The notes under the pieces are model-generated. The model saw nothing but the letters and a program-made list of their open reading frames with translations. It was not told the DNA's origin and ran no database searches. The position numbers were made by a program, and so were the translations under genes. A stretch of 64,000 bases of DNA from Glaciecola sp047250385 (GTDB lineage: Bacteria > Pseudomonadota > Gammaproteobacteria > Enterobacterales > Alteromonadaceae). Shown here piece after piece: positions 9,370 through 17,051 of the stretch. The stretch spans positions 1 to 64,000 of the forward strand of contig NZ_JBLBVM010000050.1 of assembly GCF_047250385.1 (NCBI RefSeq), written 5' to 3'. The stretch's first letter is position 1. Each line of letters begins with the position of its first letter.

Positions 9370-12300
9370 ATGACATACACGGAAGATGTTTTAGTAGAAC
9401 AGCCAGCAATTCAGTTATTTTCAGATTTAAATTGGAAAACGGTAACGTGCTGGGATGAAGTATTTGGTTCCTTTGATGATGAATCATTGGTTCATAACCC
9501 AATGTTTTTTGGTAGAGAAACTCGTAATGACGTTGTGTTATGTTCTCGATTAAAAGCATCACTACTAAAGCTTAACCCTAATATTAGCCCAATGATAATT
9601 CAAGAAGCCATTGACGAAATAGCGCGTGATAGAAGCGCTATGACGGCAATATCAGCTAATGAAGAAGTTTACGAGTTATTAACTAGTGGATACGTGTACA
9701 CAACAAATGCTGAAGATGAAGAAGATTGCGTTGTTCAATATATAGATTGGTCAAACTCCGGCAACAATGAATTTTTGCTTTGTAGCCAAATGAGCATCAC
9801 CGGAGAAATTGAAACGCGCAGACCTGATTTACTTGGCTTTGTTAATGGCCTTCCACTCGTATTTGTAGAGCTAAAAGCAAGCCACAAGAACTTATTAACC
9901 GCTTACAAAGAAAACCTTGCCGATTACCGTAAAACTATTCCCCAGTTATTCACTTTTAATCAATTAATTCTGTTGTCAAACGGCGTGCAATCAAAGGTTG
10001 GCTCTATATCAAGCCAATGGGAACATTTTGCTGAATGGAAGAAAATTGAAAATGAATCTGAAGAGCGAAGGGTTAGTTTAGAAGTTGTTATTCGTGGGGT
10101 ATGTGAGCAAAACCGTCTGCTCGATATTATTGAAAACTACGTATTGTTTGTAAAAACAAAACAAACGATAAAAATCATTGCCAAATATCATCAATATCTT
10201 GGTGTTAACCAGGCATTGTCAGGCTTAACTAATGTAAAACAACGTGCCAGTTCAGCTAGTTCTGGTCAGTTGGGTGTGTTCTGGCATACACAAGGCAGCG
10301 GTAAAAGTTTTTCGATGGTCTTTTTCTGTAAAAAAGCCTTTCGCAAATATACCGGTAACTGGACATTTGTTTTAGTTACCGACAGAACCGACCTCGATGA
10401 TCAAATTTATAAAACCTTTAATGCAGCGGGAATCGTTACCGAAAACTGTCAAGCAGACTCAGGTGCGCAATTAAAGTTATTGCTTGGGGAAGATCACCGT
10501 TTTGTATTCACCTTAATTCAAAAGTTTAAAGGTGATGAAAAAGGCAATTATCCGATTTTATCGGAACGTGATGATATTATTGTTATTACTGACGAAGCCC
10601 ACAGAAGCCAATACGACTCTTTAGCGATGAATATGCGCAATGCTATGCCTAATGCCTCATTTATGGCATTTACGGGCACTCCGTTGCTTGCAGGAGAGGC
10701 TAAAACACAAGTAGTGTTTGGTGATTACATTAGTATTTATAATTTTTCAGATGCGGTTGACGATGGTGCGACTTTACCTCTGTATTATGAAAACCGAGTG
10801 CCGGAAGTATCACTAGCGAATGAAGGTATTGGTGATGAAATCGCTGAAATACTAGATGAAGCAGACTTAACTGAAGAACAACAAACTCGTTTAGAAACTG
10901 AGTTTTCTAAGGCGTATCATATAATTACTCGCGATGACCGCTTGGAAACTGTCGCTAAAGACTTAGTAGAACATTATATTAATCGTGCGCCTTTTTCTGA
11001 TGGCATGTTAGGTAAAGCCATGGTTGTTTCTATTGATAAAGCAACTACGATAAAAATGTATGACAAGGTTCAGGCTGCTTGGAAAACCAAGTTAAACAGC
11101 TTAATAGCGCAAGCTAAAGTAGCCAGAGGAAGTCGTTTAAATAAGCTAAACTTTCAAATAGATCATATGACATCAATTGATATGGCGGTTGTTGTATCCG
11201 GTGGGCAAAATGATGATGAACGTCTTGCTAAGAAAGGTCTTGATTATAAACCTCATCGTGAGCGTTTCTTAAAAGAAAAAATTGATGAGCAATTTAAAGA
11301 CCCTCAAGATAACTTAAGAATAGTATTTGTTTGTGCCATGTGGCTAACCGGATTTGATGCCCCATCTGTGTCTACACTTTACTTAGATAAACCCTTAAAA
11401 AGTCATACATTAATGCAAACCATTGCTCGCGCTAACCGTGTGTATGCAGGCAAATCTGCAGGGCAAATTGTTGACTACATCAATATTTTTAGTTCGCTTC
11501 AGCAAGCTTTAGGCATGTACGGTGGCGGTGTCGCTGAAGGTAGTGGTGGGTATCAGGTAGACAGCCCCGCCAAAGATAAATCAGAATTGGTAACAGCATT
11601 GGGCATTGCCGTTGGTGAGTTACAAGTTTTCCTAAATAACAATGATGTAGATTTAGCAGGCATAGTGTCAGCTCCGGCTGATGGCTTTGCTAAGTTATCT
11701 TTGTTAGATAACGCGAGTGAAATACTTTTAGACCCTAAAAACAAAGATGAATTTACCGCATTTCTTCGTCAAATAAACCGTATCTTCAAAGCGATAATGC
11801 CTGATGATAGTGCTAATAAATATGTGCCCTATCGAATCGCGATTAATATCATTTATTCCCAAATGCGTTTGAAATCTGGCTTATCAATTGATGATGAAGA
11901 TGTGCTCGATGTCGTGCGTAATCAAGTGAATGAACTGCTTGATGAGTCGATATCAACGATTGAAATTAAAAGTAACTTACCAGAGCCTATTAATATTGCG
12001 GATATAGATTTTGATGCGCTAGCAACTATGGTTGCCAAGGTTGAAAAACCTAAACAGTCGGATGCAGAGCGTTTAAAAAACCTGATTGAGCGAAAGCTTC
12101 AGCCAATGGTGTTAAAAAATAAAGCCCGTCAAGATTTACAACAAAAGTTCTTAGATTTAGTTGAGGAATATAACCTAGGGGCTTATACCGCTGAAGAGTT
12201 CTTTAATCGTTTGAAAGAGTTTATTAATGACTTAGAGCATGAAGAAAAACGCACCGTTCGAGAGGGCTTAACTGAAGAAGAACTAGCGGTATATGATCTG

Positions 12301-12570
12301 ATGATTCAGGACGCACCATTAACCGATAAAGAGCGTAGCCAAGTTAAAGAAATAGCCAAAGAATTAACCGCAAAAATGCAGGATATTTTAGTTATCGATT
12401 GGCGTAAAAAACAGCGAACTAAGGCTAGAGTGAAAAATATGATTGAAGAAGTATTAGATAGCTTACCTGAATCATATGATGATGACTTATGGCCTAAGAC
12501 TTGTGGCGATATATATATGCACATATTTGAAAAATATCCTGGTCAAGGGCAAAGTGTTTATATGGGTTAG
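9370..12570 (+). CDS. hsdR: Type I restriction endonuclease subunit HsdR
   Basis: HsdR translocates and cleaves unmodified DNA for the type I complex. The 1066-residue product has the N-terminal PD-(D/E)xK nuclease with RRPDLLGF and VFVELKAS near 150-172. The helicase motor follows, with Walker A HTQGSGKSFS near 306, ITDEAHRSQ near 406 and FTGTPL near 435. The second RecA lobe contains CAMWLTGFDAP and a QTIARANRVY motif VI. A long helical C-terminal domain should contact HsdM. Length and motif set are typical, so the enzyme looks functional. It is the last gene of the operon. Confidence 0.96.
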   Translation: MTYTEDVLVEQPAIQLFSDLNWKTVTCWDEVFGSFDDESLVHNPMFFGRETRNDVVLCSRLKASLLKLNPNISPMIIQEAIDEIARDRSAMTAISANEEVYELLTSGYVYTTNAEDEEDCVVQYIDWSNSGNNEFLLCSQMSITGEIETRRPDLLGFVNGLPLVFVELKASHKNLLTAYKENLADYRKTIPQLFTFNQLILLSNGVQSKVGSISSQWEHFAEWKKIENESEERRVSLEVVIRGVCEQNRLLDIIENYVLFVKTKQTIKIIAKYHQYLGVNQALSGLTNVKQRASSASSGQLGVFWHTQGSGKSFSMVFFCKKAFRKYTGNWTFVLVTDRTDLDDQIYKTFNAAGIVTENCQADSGAQLKLLLGEDHRFVFTLIQKFKGDEKGNYPILSERDDIIVITDEAHRSQYDSLAMNMRNAMPNASFMAFTGTPLLAGEAKTQVVFGDYISIYNFSDAVDDGATLPLYYENRVPEVSLANEGIGDEIAEILDEADLTEEQQTRLETEFSKAYHIITRDDRLETVAKDLVEHYINRAPFSDGMLGKAMVVSIDKATTIKMYDKVQAAWKTKLNSLIAQAKVARGSRLNKLNFQIDHMTSIDMAVVVSGGQNDDERLAKKGLDYKPHRERFLKEKIDEQFKDPQDNLRIVFVCAMWLTGFDAPSVSTLYLDKPLKSHTLMQTIARANRVYAGKSAGQIVDYINIFSSLQQALGMYGGGVAEGSGGYQVDSPAKDKSELVTALGIAVGELQVFLNNNDVDLAGIVSAPADGFAKLSLLDNASEILLDPKNKDEFTAFLRQINRIFKAIMPDDSANKYVPYRIAINIIYSQMRLKSGLSIDDEDVLDVVRNQVNELLDESISTIEIKSNLPEPINIADIDFDALATMVAKVEKPKQSDAERLKNLIERKLQPMVLKNKARQDLQQKFLDLVEEYNLGAYTAEEFFNRLKEFINDLEHEEKRTVREGLTEEELAVYDLMIQDAPLTDKERSQVKEIAKELTAKMQDILVIDWRKKQRTKARVKNMIEEVLDSLPESYDDDLWPKTCGDIYMHIFEKYPGQGQSVYMG

Positions 12571-12861
12571 TGTCAATACAAAGGGAAACTGTCGATCTAA
12601 TTACCAGGCGACTTTGTCGAAATGACAGTAGCCATAAGAGTTTGATTTCGTAATCTAACGGCACTTAAATAAGTGCTTGGCGCGAAATCAGACGTCCCAT
12701 TCTGAATAGTAAAATGAGTATCTAGTGCCAAACACCGGCCATTCCAGGCTCAGAAATATCTAGTCTATTGTTAGAAGCGGGTGCTCAACGCTGGGTTCTG
12801 CAGCAAATTTGAAGCGCAGCGGAAAATTTGTCTGTCAGAAGCGTCTTGATATTGGGCATTA
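12571..12861. other. Intergenic gap between hsdR and the TIR-like gene
   Basis: 291 bp between convergent genes. I see no gene, no clear terminator and no transposon-end repeat. Short inverted pieces such as gcacttaaataagtgc (12661-12676) could form a small hairpin. The stretch looks like degraded intergenic sequence. Confidence 0.5.
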
Positions 12862-13390
12862 TCAACGGCCAAAGGTTTCACATATGTATTTGTCGTACTC
12901 ATAGCAATACATATGAGGATATTCCATTCCACTTCGGCTTATATAAAAAAGCACCCCTTGCAAATCCTCTCTGGCGAAAGACTTAACAAGTTTTGCACTC
13001 AAATCGGATTGTAGTGAAAGGCGATCAGTATTTGTTTTAAGGATTGTAGAGTGAGACAAAAATGGAGGAACCACCAACATTTAGAATAAAAAGAGTTTTA
13101 TGCTCACTCTTTCCCACATGCCTCTGCCAAATCAAATCATTTTCCATCTTAACAATAGAACCTTTCGGTTTATCACGGTATGTAAAGGACCAAAGCATCA
13201 CATTAATTACAGAGCTTCTGTAGACTCCCATCAGTTCCTTTCTTAAGTACCCTGCTGCAAAATCAGGGTTGTCTGATGAAAAATATGTTTCTAAACCGAC
13301 CTCATCCAAAAGCGCTGATAAATCTCTACCTATCCAAGCATCATCCGCAGCAAAGGAAAATTCAACATCAATTCTTTTTGAATCTGACAT
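12862..13390 (-). pseudogene. TIR-like domain protein split by a frameshift
   Basis: The first frame (13390-13037, 117 residues) has a TIR-like pattern: strand VEFSF, helix IGRDLSALLDEVGLETYF, then YLRKELMGVYRSS and a hydrophobic INVMLWSF strand, ending TLFILNVGGSS. It then hits a stop. A second open frame (from about 13080 to 12862) continues with LSHSTILKTNTDRLSLQSD to a natural end. The frames switch around a run of five T near 13064, so the intact protein would be about 175 residues. Bacterial TIR domains usually hydrolyse NAD in abortive defence. A missing base, a sequencing error or programmed slippage would look the same. The partner membrane gene lies 40 bp upstream. Confidence 0.6.
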
Positions 13391-13430
13391 ATTCTCTCCG
13401 TATGCCCATTAGTAACTTGATAGACATACA

Positions 13431-13985
13431 CTACTCTCGAATTGTAATAATTTTTACCCAGCTTACACTCTTATCCTCACCTTCAAAAACTTCGATAGTC
13501 GCTTCTCCAGAACGAACAAACTCCAACTCCATATCTGCTGTGCCATTTTCAGCAGTAAATTCTTGCCTACCACCACTTTCGGACTCGTATGTACTGGTAG
13601 TCCAATTTGAACGCTTTGAAAGATTATACTGCCATGAATGACCTTTGTCTGATTTATGAAGCGGCTTAGGCCCCTTGAGCACAACGAGTATCCTTGATTT
13701 CTTTGGAATCTCTGCACGAAAACCGACTTTTTCATTAATTCCAATTGACTGGGCTGTATTAGAAAGTACATTTTTCCCATATCTGCCGCTTTGAGGGTAT
13801 TCAAAGTTCTCATGAACAACAGTTTGGCTATTACTGGCATTATTCTTCTCTTTTAAGAGCTGTATTCGTTCTTTATAGAATAAATTGGCAGCAGCCCAGC
13901 CTAAACCAAAAAACATTAAAGCAAGTGCTATTGCTACCCAAGGGTTAACTGACAGCCATTCCCAATTATTTTTTATAATATCCAT
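13431..13985 (-). CDS. Single-pass membrane protein with beta-rich C-terminal domain, partner of the TIR-like gene
   Basis: 184 residues. A single membrane helix lies near 15-37 (WVAIALALMFFGLGWAAANLF), followed by a short charged linker and about 130 residues of alternating strand pattern (VGFRAEIPKKSRILVVL, TADMELEFVRSGEATIEVF). The C-terminal part looks like a beta-sandwich or receptor-type domain. I do not recognise the family. It is transcribed first, 40 bp ahead of the TIR-like gene, in the defence-rich cargo. I infer a membrane sensor or anchor working with the TIR-like effector. Confidence 0.7.
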   Translation of the reverse strand: MDIIKNNWEWLSVNPWVAIALALMFFGLGWAAANLFYKERIQLLKEKNNASNSQTVVHENFEYPQSGRYGKNVLSNTAQSIGINEKVGFRAEIPKKSRILVVLKGPKPLHKSDKGHSWQYNLSKRSNWTTSTYESESGGRQEFTAENGTADMELEFVRSGEATIEVFEGEDKSVSWVKIITIRE

Positions 13986-14428
13986 ATTTAAAACTAGTCC
14001 TAAACTATTTGTATTTCTAACAATTTACTACTGAGAATTTATAGTAACACTCGTTTTCCTTGAAAAGCTAAATTTTGTGTTTTCATTGGAAGGGCTGAAT
14101 GACTATAATTACCGTGAAGCTGCCATTATATCAGCCTAGTTTCTACAGGAATTAAATTAGATTACCTTTGAAGTAAAAGACCAAACGACGTCTCTGATTG
14201 AAACGTGGTTTGGTCCTGCCCACCCCTTTCCCTTTTTGCTTAGGATTTTTTCAGCTACTTGGCGTACCTTTCACCTAGCCATTGGCAAATCACAAAGCAC
14301 CTTTATGTTGAATGCGACCATAGCGTCAAATAGCTATAGTGGCACCGCGAAGCGAAACATAACAAGATGGCTGTATTCCCAGCCTTTCACGGAGTATTAC
14401 TCCAGTTTTTTTGGGGTTTACCGATTAT
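13986..14428. other. 443-bp gene-free region with one strong inverted repeat
   Basis: No credible gene. A 13-bp-arm inverted repeat with one mismatch, gaccaaacgacgt (14179-14191) and acgtggtttggtc (14203-14215), could be a hairpin or an operator. The promoter of the membrane/TIR pair must lie near 13990-14100. The 72-residue frame at 14236-14454 overlaps the HTH gene end and looks accidental. Confidence 0.5.
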
Positions 14429-15112
14429 CTAATTTTGGTTCGAAATGTCAATAACATCAGGCAATTGAATGCCTTCTCGCATCAAATGTCGTCTTATATT
14501 GAATTGTAATTCTTGACCAGAAAAAATACACTCCTTGCTAAAAATAATGCGCCCTTCAGCAAGATTTTTAGCTACTTTATCAACACAATGTAATAACTCT
14601 TCTATTGTTAAAAGCTCTGAGGTTCCTTCCGATATCCAGTTAGCATCTTCATTGTCACAGTGGGATAACGACGTTAGTATATCTGAATCAATAAATTGTT
14701 CGGCATCGAAACCTTTTCTAGTTTGTGAAACCAAATAATAGCTATCGTCTTTTCGATAAATTAAAAATCTATGAAGAGCAATATTAAGTTGTTTTTTGGA
14801 AACTCGAATGTATTCACGAACGACATGTTTTACAACTAGGTCACCTGTTAACTTAATAAAGTATTGTTGCTCATCTTTTTCAATAAATAATAGATGTTCA
14901 GACTTGCGCCTCAATTGCTCGCCAAACACCTTTACGAAGAATCCCATCTGGCGTTCATAAGCCAATACCCCGTCATTTAGCCAGCGGCTAACCATGGATA
15001 TGGACTTTGGACTTAACCCAGCTTTTTTAGCGATTTCCTTATTGCTCATGCCAGAATCTTTGGCTAATTTCAAAAGCCTTTTTGTGTCCTTACATTTTTT
15101 ATCCGTTTTCAA
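14429..15112 (-). CDS. HTH protein of unknown function, last gene of the NPNN micropeptide module
   Basis: 227 residues from a TTG start with an excellent AAAGGAG binding site. Residues about 10-50 form a helix-turn-helix (MSNKEIAKKAGLSPKSISMV). The remaining 175 residues show no family I know; they include a basic segment (KHVVREYIRVSKKQ) and an acidic helix (LLTIEELLHCVDKVAKNLAE). It lies 50 bp downstream of two micropeptide genes on the same strand, with a perfect hairpin in between. A phased GTGAT repeat array sits ahead of the first micropeptide. I infer that it may bind that array and regulate the module, but an effector role is equally possible. Confidence 0.65.
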   Translation of the reverse strand: MKTDKKCKDTKRLLKLAKDSGMSNKEIAKKAGLSPKSISMVSRWLNDGVLAYERQMGFFVKVFGEQLRRKSEHLLFIEKDEQQYFIKLTGDLVVKHVVREYIRVSKKQLNIALHRFLIYRKDDSYYLVSQTRKGFDAEQFIDSDILTSLSHCDNEDANWISEGTSELLTIEELLHCVDKVAKNLAEGRIIFSKECIFSGQELQFNIRRHLMREGIQLPDVIDISNQN

Positions 15113-15125
15113 AAGCTACTCCTTT

Positions 15126-15155
15126 GGCTGGTAGAAATTGTATTATCTACCAGCC
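15126..15155 (-). promoter_or_regulatory. Perfect 10-bp-arm hairpin before the HTH gene
   Basis: Arms GGCTGGTAGA (15155-15146) and TCTACCAGCC (15135-15126) with a 10-base loop lie between the second micropeptide stop and the AAAGGAG of the HTH gene. There is no U-run, so it is more likely an RNA stability, processing or translation-control element than a plain terminator. Confidence 0.55.
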
Positions 15156-15162
15156 AGTTAGG

Positions 15163-15291
15163 TTAGTCATCCCCAATATAGTCATCATTATTTGGGTTAT
15201 GACAATCAGCCCAATCATCCATATCTGCTTCATTGTTTGGGTTGTTGATGTCTGACCATACATCAAGCTCTTCTTGTGACATATCTGACAT
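15163..15291 (-). CDS. Acidic 42-residue micropeptide with two NPNN motifs
   Basis: The product reads MSDMSQEELDVWSDINNPNN, then a second half with MDDWADCHNPNNDDYIGDD. It is strongly acidic and contains two copies of a W-x-D/C-x2-NPNN pattern. AAGGAG lies seven bases upstream of the ATG. The gene follows the first micropeptide by 10 bases, so both belong to one transcript. Two internal repeats with a shared motif in 42 residues, and a perfect binding site, make it likely to be real. Function unknown. Confidence 0.7.
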   Translation of the reverse strand: MSDMSQEELDVWSDINNPNNEADMDDWADCHNPNNDDYIGDD

Positions 15292-15301
15292 ATATTTCTC
15301 C

Positions 15302-15442
15302 TTATTTTTTACCTTTGTAACTAGGGTTATTTGGGTTTAGTTGATTACTTCTGTTATCTAACACCTTTTGGTGTGCAGTATTTGTCCCTGAAGTTCCTGT
15401 ATTCTGATTTTTTTGGTTGGCTTTGTGGTTATTGTTACTCAT
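15302..15442 (-). CDS. Asn-rich 46-residue micropeptide ending in an LNPNNPSY motif
   Basis: The product begins MSNNNHKANQKNQNTGTSGT and ends with VLDNRSNQLNPNNPSYKGKK. It is basic, polar and low in complexity except for the C-terminal DNRSNQLNPNNP, which I believe recurs at the end of other short proteobacterial proteins of unknown role. GAGGAG lies six bases before the ATG. It is first in the module and shares the NPNN motif with the acidic peptide downstream. The opposite charges suggest that the two may bind each other; this is inference. Confidence 0.7.
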   Translation of the reverse strand: MSNNNHKANQKNQNTGTSGTNTAHQKVLDNRSNQLNPNNPSYKGKK

Positions 15443-15492
15443 GACATTCTCCTCTGTGTTGTGTCATGGTTATATTAGTAACTGAATTACTT

Positions 15493-15547
15493 GTGATGAA
15501 GTGATGAGTTGGTGATAGTTTGGTGAAAGGTTGTGATAAATAGTGAT
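15493..15547. promoter_or_regulatory. Phased GTGAT repeat array, candidate operator
   Basis: GTGAT occurs at 15493, 15501, 15512, 15533 and 15543, with GTGAA at 15523. The last five spacings (11, 11, 10, 10) match one helical turn, putting the motif on one face of the DNA. The array lies 51-105 bp upstream of the first micropeptide start. The HTH protein of the module is the obvious candidate binder. Confidence 0.55.
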
Positions 15548-15729
15548 AGGTTCAATTTTATAACACTTGGATTGAGAATAACTTTACCGATTACACTAAT
15601 TCAGTTCGAATCAGTTACGAGTTGAAGCTGAACGGCTGCTAATCACAAAGCTGCCATTGAAATAACCGCATTAAAGACGAACAACTTGTTGCTAGTACAG
15701 CGCTGTAAGAGTGATTTTTGATGGCTTTG

Positions 15730-16386
15730 TTAGCTGTTTATGATTTCAATATTATTCAGCCTGTCACTAATCATGCTTGCTATATCGTCTTTAATTACTT
15801 CTAAAGTATCAAGGCGTTTTCCCGCTAACGCTCGTTCTGTAGTGTATGAATACGAAGTATTTTCCTTTTTTGCCTTTATGCAAGCTGCGGAATAAAATAA
15901 TTCGTTCCTAAGTTCTCTCCCATACTCAACCATTTTCAGTTGAATCGCTGAGTCAACAAAAGGCTTTTTTGACCTAAACACTCTCATTGTTTCTATGTAC
16001 TTGTCTTCCGCCTCATCATAAGCTTTTTTATCTCCGTATGAAGATTCGTCTTCCGAATACAAATGCTCTAATCTAAATATATAGTCAGTCATTAAATCTA
16101 ATGCTTCCCACATTGCCTTATATGACTCAAATTCTACTTCAAATTGTGACTTGAAAACTAAGAGGTTTTTTGATGACTTTTCTTTGAATGCTTCAACAGC
16201 AATATTCAATTCATTTTGAATTTTAGCCAACTCAATCTTATGGATATTTCTTTCATACTCCAATATGCGATCAAGGTGTCGCTTACCCAGCCATCCAAAC
16301 AGTCCACCCAAGATGATTGTGGTGCCGCCAATTGAACTTAAAATTATTTGGTATATTTCCATAATCCTTTGGTCACAGTTAGTCAT
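15730..16386 (-). CDS. Membrane-anchored coiled-coil protein of unknown function
   Basis: 218 residues. A hydrophobic helix near 11-32 (YQIILSSIGGTTIILGGLFGWL) is followed by a charged, helical region with heptad-like pattern (about 38-120) and a helical C-terminal half. No enzyme motif is seen. A second ATG at 16362 sits only two bases past an AAAGGA, so I keep the upstream start. It lies among defence-like genes and may be a membrane partner or an accessory protein. I cannot assign it to a family. Confidence 0.6.
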   Translation of the reverse strand: MTNCDQRIMEIYQIILSSIGGTTIILGGLFGWLGKRHLDRILEYERNIHKIELAKIQNELNIAVEAFKEKSSKNLLVFKSQFEVEFESYKAMWEALDLMTDYIFRLEHLYSEDESSYGDKKAYDEAEDKYIETMRVFRSKKPFVDSAIQLKMVEYGRELRNELFYSAACIKAKKENTSYSYTTERALAGKRLDTLEVIKDDIASMISDRLNNIEIINS

Positions 16387-17051
16387 TTAATAGTTCGCAA
16401 ATTACGCGCTTTTCTACCGAGCATGTGCTCGTTTTTTCCATGATGCCATGATTTAGCTGGTTCTTTCAAAAGTTTAAAACTATTTTGACCGTCCGGAATC
16501 TATCAAAAGCATCCAGTCAGGCAACATTCACTGGCCGCCTACAAATGGCACTGAGCCGAACTTCGGCTTAGAGCGATAAGCTGAAGTTGACTTGAGTATC
16601 ATCGGTCGACCGCTTTAGACAAGGAGCGGACGTTCATTGATATGAGCTTCTATTTCAGTTTTGTGCCAATTGCAGACGTTCACCAACATTCAGCTGAATT
16701 GGTGCTTTGGGCAGAAAGCCGACTGTCAGGATTTTTTACAATACGACGGCAAAGAGCGATAAGTAATAGTATAATAGTTGTGGGTATTGTGTATTCAAAC
16801 CGAATTTTCAAGGTTAATTATTCTTTAGAAATATCCACATTTTACTTAGACGAAGCTCAATAACACCTATAAAACGCTAACAAAGTAACGTCACTAAACC
16901 GTATAAATCCATTTTTATTGGCACCACTTTTTGTCAATTAATTTTACATAATCGATTTCTTTTTTTTATAAATCATTCAATATCATAAAGTTACGGATTG
17001 GCCTAACTTTTGCTAATATTGATTTAGCATAATATTAAAAAAGGAATTAAC
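16387..17051. other. 665-bp gene-free region
   Basis: No credible gene. A short palindrome with a T-run, CGAGCATGTGCTCG then six T (16418-16437), could terminate plus-strand transcripts. The stretch 16480-16760 has repeated scraps such as gcggacgttca and gcagacgttca, typical of degraded repeat-rich intergenic DNA. The last 100 bases are very AT-rich and should contain the promoter of the protease; AAAGGAA lies just before its ATG. Confidence 0.5.

Noticed and set aside
15575..15735. Integron attC-like site (gttagct near 15729)
   Set aside because: I could not find the matching inverse core at a suitable distance, and no integrase is present.
16642..16863. 73-residue frame on the plus strand
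   Set aside because: It lies in degraded repeat-rich DNA, has no binding site and no recognisable fold.
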